Shown here: in pieces, positions 41,508 to 52,792 of the stretch
How positions within the stretch are numbered: position 1 is the stretch's first letter
Layout of the letters: each line of letters starts with the position of its first letter
Assembly (NCBI GenBank): GCA_905221605.1
Contig: CAJNDS010002313.1
Location: forward strand, 567,001-631,000
Reading direction: 5' to 3'
DNA: 64,000 nucleotides
DNA from: Symbiodinium natans
Taxonomy: Eukaryota; Sar; Dinophyceae; Suessiales; Symbiodiniaceae
Notes under the pieces: model-generated
Databases searched by the model: none
Told to the model about the DNA's origin: nothing
The model's input: the letters and a program-made list of their open reading frames with translations, nothing else
Program-made: the position numbers and the translations under genes

Positions 41508-41580
41508 GCCGAGCAAGGCCGAGCAAGGCCGAGCAAAGCCGAGCAAAGCCGAGCAATGGCCGAGCAATGGCCGAGCAGCT
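41508..41580. repeat. Minisatellite of about 10-11 bp, 7 units
   Basis: Tandem GCCGAGCAAG / GCCGAGCAAA / GGCCGAGCAAT units. Confidence 0.9.
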
Positions 41581-41607
41581 GCGGAGCAAACTTCATTTCC
41601 GGCCCAG

Positions 41608-41715
41608 ACCTCGAGTCGTAAGCCCCCGAAGGATGAGTCGCTGGCCTTGAAGCTGCAGTTTGAAGATGAGGGCTCGCCGCCCTTTGACGCCATTGGCTGC
41701 TGCACCCCGGCGTAG
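41608..41715 (+). CDS. Putative terminal exon, 35 codons
   Basis: After CGGCCCAG the frame reads TSSRKPPKDESLALKLQ then FEDEGSPPFDAIGCCTPA and stops at TAG 41713. The acidic, proline-containing tail looks coding. Degenerate TTTAGGG repeats follow at about 41720-41754. Function unknown. Confidence 0.42.
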   Translation, partial: TSSRKPPKDESLALKLQFEDEGSPPFDAIGCCTPA

Positions 41716-41930
41716 AACGTTAGGGTTTAGGTTTAGGTTTTATAGGGTTTAGGGAATTTTTACCCAAGTAGCCGAAGTTTAGGGATTCCCTAAAAGGGCT
41801 TCAGGGGCTGGGTGAGCCGTATGACGCGCATTTTTGGGCCTTCTGCCCTGGAGATGCGTGTGCTTGTTCAAGGGGCCCGTACTTGGCATCGAGCCCTCAG
41901 GCTCGCCTTCTCGGCTCGACTCAAATTCCA

Positions 41931-42076
41931 GGGGTACTTGTACTAGGACCCAGAGTAGTCCCTTGTTCCCTTCTTTTAGTGTTTGGGTTCCCTTATATTA
42001 TAAGGCCCTTGAAACCAAAAAGGGTGCCCTTTTATTCCTAGGTTACTCCTGGGTCTAGTGTATGTACTTGTGCTGC
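41931..42076. mobile_element. TIR element family G (single copy seen)
   Basis: Left GTACTTGTACTAGGACCCAG and right CTGGGTCTAGTGTATGTAC are imperfect inverted arms around TATATTATAAGG. Confidence 0.55.
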
Positions 42077-42270
42077 GATGGATGGCAGCTTGCACCCAAG
42101 GCGATGTGCATGGGGCAGACATGGATGCAGCTCTTGCTGCACAAATTGAGGAGGAAGAGATTCTCAGCCCGCACATTTTTCCCTTTGTGTGCCAGCAGAG
42201 TTCTGGGCTGTCTCGATCCAAACAAGCAACTCGGCTCCGTAGTACACATGTTCACTGCTTCTCCAACCAG

Positions 42271-42403
42271 GAACGCAGTGGGGGATGACAAGACCTTCCT
42301 TCTAGCGCAGCAGTTCGAAGAGTACGAGCAGCAGATGAAGCGCGACGATGCGGAGAGATGGCACGGGAAAGGCCTTCTCAGTCCAATGGGGGGCGATGGT
42401 TAA
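42271..42403 (+). CDS. Putative terminal exon, acidic/helical
   Basis: After CTCCAACCAG the frame gives NAVGDDKTFLLAQQFEEY then EQQMKRDDAERWHGKG, ending at TAA 42401. Glutamine- and charge-rich helical sequence; the family G element ends about 195 bases upstream. Function unknown. Confidence 0.42.
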
Positions 42404-42885
42404 ACGTTGTTTCCTTTCCTTTCCTAAACGTCCCGAAACGGCTGCGAACATGAACTGCGACACTGAGACAGCCAGGCGACCTCATGCAGTCGAGCTTCGC
42501 GCGTGAGAACCTCTCGCTCGAGACCATGGAGAAGGCCCTCGGGATCTGGTCTGGTGGTTGTCCAATGTTGGCTTCTGGAGGGCTCTGATGTTTTTTTTAT
42601 AACATTAACACTACTGATACCGTTGATAATATTATAATGTTCGTAATATGAATAATTTTTAATAATATTCATAAATTTTGTCCATGAGTGGTTGTTCTAG
42701 CCCCAAAAGCACGCAGTAACACGGCCCGTTCTCGACCTTTTCTCTCGGCCGTGAAAGATTCCAGTTGTAAGCCGCGACAAGCATACGGAAAGCTCGTTTA
42801 TGGGTTCTCTGCTCGGTTTTTTTCTTGAGGGTCTTTGCTCTCTTCTAAGCGTACTTTACAGGCCTCATAGATTGAAAGTTGGTTT

Positions 42886-43359
42886 ATGCTTTCCCTTTGT
42901 GGTTCTTCGTCCTCCTGGCAGGTCACTTGCTACTCACTGGGCCATGGGCAGATGAGTGAGAGAGGCTTCTATGAGCTGTTGCAGGTGAGCTCCATCAAAG
43001 CTTCTTGCCTGAGACGGCCTGAAATTGCATTTGCTGGCATGTGTATCACCCGTTTCCAAGCTGAGCCCAGGTTAAGAATTTGGGGGACCTTTAATATACG
43101 TGTGTTTTTCTTTATTGACAACGAGGAGGAACCGATAGGAAAGACCGGGCATGACGATGGGAGGTTGCTTGATAAGTGGATGTTAACGGGTAACAAGGCG
43201 GTGTGTTTCCACAACAAACCAAGAACGAAGACATGCGATCCATGGGTTGAGACATTGAAATTCCCAGAGATACATGCACTTGTACCGCGATTCGCCGAGA
43301 GGTGTAGATCCAAACGTGTGTACGAAGGGGGCAAAACCGTGGCGGAATGGATAGACTGA
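42886..43359 (+). CDS. Hypothetical open frame, 157 codons
   Basis: ATG 42886 to TGA 43357. A perfect-looking exon (about 42922-42984) is bounded by CTGGCAG and CAG/GTGAGC inside this frame and ends GFYELLQ, like the start of a J domain (known pattern F-Y-x-L-L-x-V). The rest of the frame may therefore be intron. The later part (RVFFFIDNEEEPIGKTG, KWMLTGNKAVCFHN) matches no family I know. Confidence 0.28.
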   Translation: MLSLCGSSSSWQVTCYSLGHGQMSERGFYELLQVSSIKASCLRRPEIAFAGMCITRFQAEPRLRIWGTFNIRVFFFIDNEEEPIGKTGHDDGRLLDKWMLTGNKAVCFHNKPRTKTCDPWVETLKFPEIHALVPRFAERCRSKRVYEGGKTVAEWID

Positions 43360-44928
43360 GGGAACAAGGCTCCTGCAACTCCTTGGGCGCCGAGGTCCTC
43401 TACGATTTCCGAGCCAGTGACCATCGTGGAGAGGCCTTCTTCCTTCAAGCTTTGAGAAGTTCGGGCAAGGGGGGGTTGCTCCGAAGCTCAGTTCCGGCTC
43501 CACTGGTAGCATGTGCTGTTGGGCGATTGCAACAGCCTTGACAGTGAGTCTCAAGGCTGTGCATTGCAGGGCCTTTTTCCAGACCCCGCCTTCCCACTAG
43601 CACCGGGTCAAAGGTTCATTCGCCCTGCCCGCATTTCACCGTCCGCGCGCTGAAATCGAGCTGCCGCGTCCGGGGCATCGCATACAAGCATGCCACCTGG
43701 CCTGCAAGCGCTCGACGCCCTCACCCAAATACGAACCCGCAAGCCCCTTGAGCTGCGGATTCATGCAGGGCTTCTCACCACAACATCGATTAGGTGGCCG
43801 TGGATATGTGTCTGACTGAGGTTGCACTGGGGCGAGAGTCTGCCTATGGCATCCTGAAGCACGTGAAGACTGATGAGGCAGGCAAAAACTGCCGCTAAAT
43901 TCCCTTAACCTCGGGGTATCTCGGGGTTTTGGGTCGCAGGTATGTAGTGGGCCGGCAGCCGGGCAGGGCTTTTTGTGTTTGACTTGCGAACTGATGGGCT
44001 TGGAGGCTCCTTAAAGCTGCCTCACTATAAAGGGGGTGGGGCGGGGAGAGCATGTTTGAGGGTGGCCAGGTGAGATCAACCAGCTAGGTGGGGGGCAATA
44101 AACCGCAGTAGACCCTCCTAATCTTATGCGAGGTGATAAAATTTCCACATAGAATCCCTACCAATTGAAAGGCTGGAGGGAAGAGAGTGGGCGAAAGGTT
44201 AAGGATTGGAGGCTTGAGCGACCCCAAGCCACAGGTCTTATAAGGTGTGGACAGTGACCGGATGTCGCGGCCACCCTAAACCCTCAACCCTAAAACCCTG
44301 AACACAAAACCCATGGCTCAGGGAGTCCCCCACGCCTCAGGCGCAACATGCTCTGATCGAGCTGGTCTGGCATGCCAAGCGCGGCAAGACGTGCCTCTCG
44401 ACCGAAGCGACAGGTGCCAAAGGCTTTTTTGAACAAACCGGCATCCTTCAAAACGGCAAAAGGACTGACAAAACACAGCTCCCTCCAGAGCCTCCGAGCC
44501 TCCAGATTCCTAGGCGGCTGTACGTTGTTTTAGGAGACTCTTTTGGCTGGTGCCAGCAGCAGGGGCCTCAGGCACGGCACGTGGGGTGGAGTGGGTATCC
44601 CGACAAACGGCCTGCAATCGCAGCGCAGATAGAGCCACTTGACGAATCAGTACTCAACAGTATGTTCATGGGGCCATGTTCATGCACTTTCTGTTTCAAG
44701 TTTACCGGCCACTGCGGGTTTGGTATCATTCTGCAAAAAGACTGCATGGAAGCCTTGGAGGAAAGAGCTCCGAGCCTTCAAAACTTCTTCCTTCTGTTGG
44801 ACTGCGGTGTTGTGGCCTATAGACTATGACTAAGAGATTATTCTTGGGCATTGGTGACTCGACGTGTTCGCCCTTAAGGCTTCTTGGGCTTCGACCCGAA
44901 CTGGAAGCATGACAGCCGACAGGCCGGG
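43360..44928. other. 1.6 kb without a firm gene
   Basis: CCCTAAA-like units occur at 44274-44290. An exon-like stretch just before the family A introner reads LGFDPNWKHDSRQAG (about 44884-44928). The frame at 44581-44829 has no ATG start and no motifs. Confidence 0.45.
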
Positions 44929-45034
44929 GTTGGGATGTTCCCCTCTTATATTGACACTCCTTAGTAGGGATTACAGCACACCCGATGATAATCCCTATGT
45001 GACGGACTGTTAGTACAAAGGGGGAACATCCCAG
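44929..45034. mobile_element. Introner-like TIR element family A, copy 3 (GT-AG)
   Basis: Target duplication GTTG (44929-44932 and 45035-45038). Arms GGGATGTTCCCC and GGGGGAACATCCC; core with ACTCCTTAGTAGGGATT and GACGGACTGTTAGTAC. Taken as an intron it starts GT, from the duplication, and ends CCCAG. Confidence 0.78.
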
Positions 45035-45094
45035 GTTGAGGGTTGAATTCGGTCTTCCTTCTTCGGGTATTTTATGCCCTGATGCGCGCGCAAG

Positions 45095-45240
45095 GACATG
45101 ACTCCATTGCCATCTTGAGCACTCGGAGCCCCCAGAAGGGTAAACCCGTTCCCACCCCAGAGGTCATTGCGGAGGAGCTGGTCAAGGCGGGCCATGCCGT
45201 AAAGCACATCGAACCTTGGGCCTGGGAGAAAAAGCCGCGG
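45095..45240 (+). CDS. Putative exon, unknown protein
   Basis: Open after GCGCAAG: DSIAILSTRSPQKGKPVPTP then EVIAEELVKAGHAVKHIEPW and AWEKKP. The E-E-L-V-K-A-G-H segment looks like a folded helix-turn. Possibly the same gene as the exon before the introner at 44929, but the junction frame does not work directly. Microsatellites follow. Confidence 0.42.
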
Positions 45241-45288
45241 TGTGGAGGCGGAGGGAATCGATGAGAGGGACACAAGAGCCAGGGGAGA

Positions 45289-45510
45289 GAGAGAGAGAGA
45301 GCCAAGTGCGCATGAGAAGAAGAAGAAGAAGAGGAAGAGGAAGAAGAAGAGAGAGCCATGGGGGAGGGGGGGGAGGCTTCTTTCAAGCCCAGCAGTAGAA
45401 GAAGAGAGACCTAGAGCGAGAGAGAAGCCCTAATTGCATCAACCAATCATGAGTTAGGAAAAAGCGGAAAGAAAGAGCAAGAGCAAGTGCGAGAGAGAGA
45501 GAGAGAGATC
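45289..45510. repeat. (GA)n and (GAA)n microsatellites
   Basis: (GA) runs near 45289 and 45493 and a GAAGAA/GAGGAA run (45318-45350). The long open frames here on both strands are products of these repeats. Confidence 0.9.
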
Positions 45511-46006
45511 GAGTTATGGGTTTACTGGTGGTGGAGTATGTATGCGCTGCAACATTGTACGACAACATAAGGGGGGTGCAACACAATCCTTGCATTCAGA
45601 ACTCCATGGCCCACGTGTGGAACCCTGGCACGGAGAGTCGATCCCAACGCTAAACGGTTGGGACTAGTTAGGGGCCGACGGCGCCCTTAATCTGTAATTC
45701 CCATAATCAGCACCCTAGTGCCTTCGGGCAACCCTTAGTAGGGGCTACGTGCGCATTCAGGAAGGAAGAAAGGGACGACAATGAGCAGAGTGAAGTACAC
45801 AACTCGCAATCCCAGCGGTCGGAAGTGCAAAGGACAGCACCGGTGCTGCTGAAGACCACGAGCGCATAGACAAGTGGCCGGACTTCCTCGTTTCCTGGCT
45901 TGGACAGGGTCGGAGCAAAGCAGCTTGTGCTTGCAACGATCGAATTTGCAGCAGCCTGCGTGATTGCTGTAGAGGTTTCGAAAGCAAATCAGCACACCCC
46001 GAGCAG

Positions 46007-48476
46007 AGGTTCAGGAGGAAGACCGCTTGCGCACGTTGGAGAAGCAGCGGCAGGCCTATGAATCAGAGAGGGATGAAGTGAGGAGATAGGAGGTTCAACT
46101 GTAGGCTACTACAATGTCAACAATCTAGCCACATCGTTTTGATGCGTGCGTGGCTGAGCTGTGTCAAGTAGCAAGCATGGGGGCGGCGGCTTGCCACATG
46201 GACACGAGACGTCCAGACATGTCGTGACACATACATCAGTTAAGCATGCCCTTGCACATTCCTTTGGGTGGAGAGCGCTTCCCCTTAAACTCGGTGCAAG
46301 TAAAGCCTAAAACCTATATAAACCATGTCAACCCGAAACCCTAAACCGCGCTCCACCTTCCGATCCTTGTAGTCAAGCCTGGCCCGCGGCCTGCGGGAGT
46401 CAGATCCAGGCTGGCGACCTCCGACGCCAAGAGAAGTCGGCCGTGGATCGCTCTTCTGAGGTGCATGTTGCATACAGTTCTGGTATAAAGCTAGAATTCG
46501 ATGGTGTCATTTCAGGTGTGATGAAGTACGACTATAGGATACCTAGTTGCAGGGAATCAACGTGCCGAGCCAGGTCTCCTTACACCCTCGCCCATAGAAT
46601 GCCATAGAAGATCGCAAGCAGCCCGAGTCGGCCTTGAGTTTGCCTTTCTGCCTTATGTATATACTTGCACAAGCTCGATAAGTTCATTGCAGTCAGAAGC
46701 GCAGCCTTCGCCGCAGCAAGCCATAGTGTCATAGCATTTAACATTCCAAACCTGCTCATGCGCTGCGCCCGAACATGAAAACGAGGCTGTTGCAGCAAAG
46801 CTGATGAGGCCTCAGCAAGAGACCCTTGTCTGTCTTTTGCAGCTCTGGTCTTCACTTGCCTTCACTTGGCACCGGGCCCGAAATTAAGGCCAGGGCCACG
46901 TCCTAAATTCCTGCGTGTTAAGCCAAAACGCCGCATCTCTCGTCTTGGTACTGGGACGGCGCGCCAGCACTAAGCACCAGAGTTTTGGTGATGGTCCATC
47001 CTTCGTAGAGGGGTTGCAAAGCTTAAAGTCCAGGACCATTGGCACACCGGCCAAAGCTCTAAGGCCAACTGATCGCAGAATATGCCTTGTGCGCTATCCT
47101 TGTTGCACGAAACTGTCACTGATTCTGGGATGAGGATTGATGCCATGGACGAGCTCCGTGCAGCTTCCAATCAGGCGCAGTTTTTGGCAAAATGGGTAGA
47201 GGCTTGCTGCTATGGGGCATGGAGGTTGATGGTGTCACTGATATTGCCCTGCCCAGAAGCAGCAACCTAGCTTCATGCAAACGATAACATGCATAACCAC
47301 ATTGTTTCGCGACTGGCGCTTATCCCCTACCGTTGTTGGCAGCACTCCACTTCTACCGCATTTCTACTATTTGCTTAAGAACCCCCAAAATGAAAAATAA
47401 TCATTCCTACATTACCCTTGTAACGAAGAATATATATATATATATATACGTGTATATATATATATTTATGTATATTGTTCTTTTTTTTTTTGGGGGGGGG
47501 TTCTTAAGCAATTGGTAGATTTGCAATGCTGGCAGGTAGAACTCGAACGGGCCCAGCGCAACCTGGCACGTCTGCAGCGCATCGGCGACAAGCATGGGGC
47601 TTTAGATGCTCAGCGGCACATCGGCGAGTCATCTGTGACGAGTGGTTTAGTCTTTTCTGGTCCAGTATCCTGAGCCTGACTGAGCAGATCATCTCCAATC
47701 AGTACCCGACACGGATCGGCCTTGCGCGAGTAGTGAAGTCCAGATGTAGACGCTAGCCATAAGAGTCGGCAGTCTGCGTCGGTAGCTCAATCTCTTGGTG
47801 TCTGAGAGTCGGGACTCTTTGGGTAGGTTTGCTCTTCTGCTTTTGGGAGCACGGGGAAGTAGTGGGGTTATGGGGCTGTTGGGTTCGATTTAGGGTTTGC
47901 GGTTGTCCCGGCAGGCCGGCAAAGTCGTCAAGGCGGCTCCACAGTGGGTCCTGGAGCAAGCGCGTTTCTCGGAAGGCATCAGAGTTGGCGTCGGTGTTTC
48001 GCGTGCGTTTGCGGGACAGGCCCCTCAGCAGTAGTCCAGTTTGCACAACAAGTGGCCTACAAGAGGCCAGGATAGCTGGAAGTTCTGTTTGTAGTCTAGA
48101 AATCGCCGAGCTGAAGACCGGTTTCTAAGTCGTGCTGCAAATTGTTTAAGTGCTTCCGCTTGGAAAACTCAGGAGAGCAGGTGGAGTGGATTGCAAAGAA
48201 GAAGGCCGCAAAGCTTGCGGCCGAGGAGGCAAAAGAGAAGGCCAGACATTGCAGTTCCTCTTCAAAGGCCTGGCGTGGGATGTTCCCCCTTATAATATAC
48301 CTAACAGTCCTTAGGTGGGATTCTAGTACCCCCTATGATGATCCCTATGAAGGACTTTGAGTATAAGCGGGACACATCCCAAGGCCTGGGTTCAATGCAG
48401 GGCTTGTAAGGGTGTCTGGGTGCGCGATGTTGAAGTGCAGGTATCGAGCTTTGAGACGATACAGATAGAAATATGA
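46007..48476 (+). CDS. Coiled-coil protein gene, partial; exons 46007-46077, 47536-about 47650, 48181-48267, 48384-48476
   Basis: Exon 1 (EVQEEDRLRTLEKQRQAYES) ends at a GTGAGG donor and joins in frame to VELERAQRNLARLQR, making a continuous heptad-like helix. The third exon (VEWIAKKKAAKLAAEEAKEK) is also helical. The fourth follows a GC-AG introner and reads AWVQCRACKGVWVRDVEV, with a CxxC pair, to TGA 48474. A further donor (CAG/GTATCG) within it could make the gene longer. The join between exons 2 and 3 is unproven, and a small exon near 47140-47180 (AMDELRAASNQAQ) may be missing. Likely structural or cytoskeletal (inference). Confidence 0.5.
47364..47518. mobile_element. TIR element family E, copy 2
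   Basis: Ends CTACTATTTGCTTAAGAACC and GGTTCTTAAGCAATTGGTAG around a TATATA microsatellite. ATTT on both sides may be the target duplication. It lies close to the 3' end of the coiled-coil gene's first intron. Confidence 0.85.
48268..48383. mobile_element. Introner, family A, copy 4: 116-bp GC-AG intron
   Basis: Target duplication AAGGCCTGG on both sides (starting 48265 and 48381). Arms GGGATGTTCCCCCTTATA and TATAAGCGGGACACATCCC. The intron starts with the GC of the left duplication and ends with the AAG before the right GCC, rejoining SSKAW with VQC in frame. Confidence 0.87.
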
Positions 48477-49167
48477 ATTCTTGTTGTTATCACTTAGTAC
48501 ATACCAAGAATACTACTGACAATGATGATAACAAATACAAAAACAAAGAACTATATGTAATGGAACGTGCCCATGCGGCCCTGGCGTGGCGAGACCCTCG
48601 GGGATGGCGGAGAGACAGAGAGGGGTGCGCGTGCCCTTCAAGCCCCACAGAAGAAGAAACAAGAATATGAAAAGAAGAAGGAGAAGAAGGAGAGAGAGAG
48701 AGAGAGAGAGAGAATGTGTACATGCAGATGTGTGTGTGTGTGTATATATATATATCTCTCTCTCCACCCTTGGCTTTCATTCCCAGAAGAAGAAGCAGAA
48801 GCAGCAGCAGAAGAATAGAAGACTAAGAATATAGAGAGGGAGAGAGAGAGAGAGAGATATATATATATATATATATCGCCCGAGGCTTTCGAGTCCAGGG
48901 TGAAGATGTCAAGAATCTCACCTCAGCTACTCTCACCTCGAGAAACCCCTCAACCTACAGAGCCTCCTGCCCTAAACCCTAAACCCTGATTGGGAAGGGA
49001 GGCCTCTGAAGCATGACGAACCGGCTTTCGAGAGAGATGGTTTTTGTTGAGGTTTGTTGTTGCAAGACTGGCACTGGTTTTTGATATTCCCACCCCTCTC
49101 TCTCCGACTGTTTCCCCGACTTGTCCCTGCAGAGTGGCCCTCTGGGCTCAGCTAGGCGGGTGGCAAA
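48477..49167. other. Low-complexity region
   Basis: (GA)n at 48685-48711, (TG/TA)n at 48729-48755, and (GA)n(TA)n at 48840-48876. CCCTAAA units occur at 48971-48986. No supported gene. Confidence 0.7.
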
Positions 49168-49291
49168 AACCCTAAACCCTAAACCCTAAACCCTAAACCC
49201 TAAACCCTAAACCCTAAACCCTAAACCCTAAACCCTAAACCCTAAACCCTAAACCCTAAACCCTAAACCCTAAACCCTAAACCCTAAACCC
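49168..49291 (-). repeat. Long CCCTAAA tract, about 17 units
   Basis: Almost perfect array preceded by the flank module CAGCTAGGCGGGTGGCAAAA (49149-49168). Confidence 0.97.
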
Positions 49292-49327
49292 GAACCTCAA
49301 CACGATCGCAAATAGTGCCGCCCTGAG

Positions 49328-49354
49328 GCTGAGCCAGCCGAGGAAGCTGCTGAG
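49328..49354 (+). CDS. Putative micro-exon between opposed telomere-like tracts
   Basis: After CCCTGAG the 27 bases read AEPAEEAAE. CCCTAAA precedes it and TTTAGGG follows (49378-49403), the same arrangement as at 27690 and 37143. Too short for confidence on its own. Confidence 0.25.
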
Positions 49355-49377
49355 GGTTTTTTTGGTCTTCAGGGGCT

Positions 49378-49403
49378 TAGGGTTTAGGGTTTAGGGTTTA
49401 AGG
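49378..49403 (+). repeat. TTTAGGG tract, about 4 units
   Basis: Starts TTAGGGTTTAGGG; opposite in orientation to the array at 49168-49291. Confidence 0.9.
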
Positions 49404-51922
49404 TTCACGCAAGCCTGCTGCAAAAGGGTTTCGGGTTTTGGGTTCAGATGAAGGGGGCTTTTGGGGTGACATATCGCATGCCCGACAATCTCCATCACTT
49501 GCTGGTGCCGAACTCACTTGGTCCTGCAGTGTAATCTTACAAAAAACCCGAAGGAGGAGCAACTGGATCGCGCCAGTGCTGAAAGTCAGGCCCTGGAGGG
49601 CTTTGGCAGGGTCCATTTTTGGCCTCGGGACGAGATTTTGCATTTTTAGTCGGTTTAGTCTTATTCAAGGATGAGTCGTACGACTGGGCAGAAGTCATTT
49701 GATCGTGGATCTCACCTTGGCAACTCCAAGCCTTGGCTTAGGGTGCACAGATGCTTCATCGGTTTGGTATATAGTGTTGAGAGTCCTAAAGCGCGTTGAG
49801 AGTCCTAAAGCGCAGATCGGCGCTCTTGAAAACCTTCTCCACTGCATAGACAGTTGTTGTGAGGAGTTTACATATTCTTGACGACACATTTATTACCTGC
49901 CTGTAATACAGTTATTTTGCAGCGGCGGCCGGCTACCTGGAAACCATGCCCGCGCAAGCAAGAGTCCGAAGCTGCAAAAGCCCAAAACACCCCAAAAGAT
50001 TCTAAAGTCCCAATCACGCTAACCTGCTGACACAGTTGCCAAGCAAGCTAGTCCTCAGCGCAGGGTGAGAATGGAGGATGTGGGCACGCACTAGTCGCAC
50101 CTGTACTCGTATCTCTACTCGTATCTAATTCGAGGATGTTCGGGGAGCCACCGCCGCTTGCTTCGGTGAAGGGTGCCGATGATTGTCGCGGAGGGGACGG
50201 GGCCCTTACGCAGCGGCACCCTGCCTACAGATCAACCCACCGATCCATCCATCCAATCACTCTAAGAGCCCCAAGCATCCGACAGCCGCAAAAAGTGCAA
50301 ACTGCAGCTCAGCCCTGGAGAGGCTCCCCGGGAGCAAGGCACAAGCCGAGCCTCTGCTGCAAGAGGTCTCTTAAGGTGGATGCCGGCTCTTTAGCTTCTG
50401 GACAAGCACACGGAGTTCTCACCGCATTGGGGCGATCTGAAGGTCGTGGCCACATGGGCCCGCAAGCCACGACCAAAGATGTTCTGCTCTTCAGACCCTG
50501 AACCCTGAACCTCACAAAATCTCGCTTTTGGCCCTTTGACGCCTTGAAGCCAAGGCAGCGAAGGAGGTGGAGCCCGCGAAGCCCGGGACCCTGCGGTTGC
50601 CGAGCCTGGCCACGTCGGCGCAACGATTTGTTCGGGTTTCCGGGCCAAGGGGGGTTGCGGGTGTCTGTGCTGGCGCAGGCATGGGTCATAGGCCCGAACC
50701 CTCCCAGAGCTCTGCGTGCCAAACCCCTGTTGTCACAATTATGGGCCGTGCGCAGCGAACGGTGCTGCACAAGCGAGGCTTTGCCGCTGGCATCGCAGAG
50801 GACTTCTCTGTAGAGTGGCGTCGCTGAATTTCACTCAATTCGGGTCTCGGGGTCTCAGGACTTGCCTTTTTGGATGCTTCGTCCTTGGGATGTCTCACAC
50901 GGGCAGCCGACCACAGGAAACCTAGTTCATCACTGGAGGAGCAGCAGGCCCAGGTTCCCAGCCCTGACTTCTTTGCACGGTTTCCGTGGCTGGAGTGGGA
51001 GTTCGGAGCCCTGACAGTGCCCTCACCTGGCCGTGGCCCCGTCCCAACTGCCCTCCAAGGTGTCGTGGGTGTTCGCTTCAGCTACCCTGGAGTCTTCTTG
51101 AGGCCCTTATGGGAGGTAGGCAGCAGTGTTTTCTCAGGTTATGATCCTTGGCAGACTCCGTGTGCCCTTTCATTCCTCTTAAGGCCCTCGGGCATGAAAA
51201 GCCGCGATGGCTGGGGTAGGAAGTCTGCAAACCCTATAAGCCCTAAATATCCCCTAAACCCTAAAACCCTACTTGACCTTTGAAAGGCCGGGGATGGCCT
51301 TTGCCCTGAGTGCGTGACGCACATCGCCACTGCCAGCCGCGCGGCGACAGCTCCATCGGGGTGTGGAGGGGGCAGGATGCGTGGATTACTGGGCCACGTA
51401 GCCGACTTCTCGCATTTCAAGTGGAACTTGAATGTGTGCTAGCTCTGAACTACGCGTGCATCATATCTTTCTCTGCTTGAGCATGAGAGGGCTTCGGGAA
51501 TATCATCTTTGTTGTGGGGTTTACTCGTGATGGAGCCGGCTTTTCACATGGCTCACGGCGGCCTGAATGTACTTGTCCTTCTGGTGCTTTGTCCGGTGTC
51601 GCAAGACTTTTTTCAGCAGCTTCCTCAGGTGCGGCATGCGGCGCACCAGAGGCCCGGCAATGTTTGATGAAGCACCCTAAACCCTAAACTCCTAAACCCG
51701 AAACCCGACAGTCGCAACCTGAACTTGTGCCATTTTCCACGTCAACGCATGCGAAACGGGTGGGAAAAACCCCTTAAACCCGTGAAATGGCACTTGTCTC
51801 GCCAGCTTCAGCTGCCAGCTTGACGAATGCTGTCCAAAAATGCCACACTCAGATCCCCTCACTGTCTCACACAGCAAGGTTAGAAGGTCGCTGACCTTTC
51901 CCCCCGTATTCGTATGTCCCAG
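49404..51922. other. 2.5 kb with only weak exon candidates
   Basis: A 19-bp tandem duplication (GTTGAGAGTCCTAAAGCGC) occurs at about 49776-49812. CCCTAAA-like units occur at 51251-51271 and 51677-51703. Alanine/proline-rich open stretches at about 50550-50640 and 50930-51110 could be exons, but boundaries and partners are unclear. Confidence 0.45.
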
Positions 51923-52005
51923 GCAGCGACAGCATCCACTCGGAGCCCAGCATCAGAGCCATCCGAGGCGAGAGTCTTGAGAAGAGCGACTGGGGTGATC
52001 TATGA
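51923..52005 (+). CDS. Putative terminal exon, 27 codons
   Basis: After TGTCCCAG the frame reads SDSIHSEPSIRAIRGESL then EKSDWGDL and stops at TGA 52003. Codon composition looks coding; family unknown. Confidence 0.4.
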
Positions 52006-52672
52006 TGTTTCGATGGGCCACCTCAATCGACAGGACGAAGTCGCTAAATCTAAGCTCATGTTCCTGTGCCCTGAAGCAGGAGTCCTTTGATTCGGACCCT
52101 GCCCATCTTGCTGCCACCGCCGCTGCTTGTGAAGGCCGCGGCAGCGCTTGCTTCCGGATCTTGTTTTGAGCATGTCGATTTCTGGGCGTGAGGGTACTAC
52201 AGCACAGGGAACCTACTTTCACCCCAACATGCACATCCCAGCCTTCTCTTGAAGAGAGGTCCGGCGCCCAGCCGAACTGGCCGCGCATGGGGCCGACGCG
52301 GCTCGGCGAAACTCCTGGTGTTCTGCGTCTTCGTCTTACGATGGGTCTTCAGACGGTGTCAAGCAATTTCACTCCTCTGTTGGAAGCCCAGGCTTTGCCC
52401 AGAAGGGTGCCGAAAGCACCAGCGTGACTGAGGCTGTAGATCCTGCTGGGTTGTGGCAGTAAAACGGCCACTTCATAAAAAATGCCCAAGCATTTGCCAG
52501 GTACCTTCACGGACCTTTGTACCTAAGCTTTGCGCATCCATGAGCCCCAGCCAAGCCGCAGAGGGCTCTGAGGACAGTGCACAAGCCGCTTCGCTCCTGA
52601 GGCATTGTCGCCTCACGTGCCTTGTACAGAGTACAGCAGGTTGCGGCTGGTTGTCGCAGCAGCACGTTTCAG

Positions 52673-52792
52673 GAGCCAGGGGCTGATGAGCTGAAAAAGG
52701 CGACCGAAAGGCTGTGGGCAATGGCGATCCTCCGGCTCAGGACACCTTCTCGTTTTCTGAAGCGCAAATCCAGCAAACCTGCTGAATCCCAA
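52673..52792 (+). CDS. Putative 40-codon internal exon
   Basis: Bounded by CGTTTCAG and a GTGAGG donor, exactly 120 bases. It reads EPGADELKKATERLWAMAIL then RLRTPSRFLKRKSSKPAESQ: an amphipathic helix followed by a basic, serine-rich segment. No family recognised. Confidence 0.45.

Noticed and set aside
44581-44829. 82-codon frame as a gene
   Set aside because: Begins with GTG, has no motif, no splice partner and ordinary codon bias.
45072-45595. Long Ser/Leu- and Arg/Glu-rich frames on both strands
   Set aside because: Produced by (GA)n and (GAA)n microsatellites.
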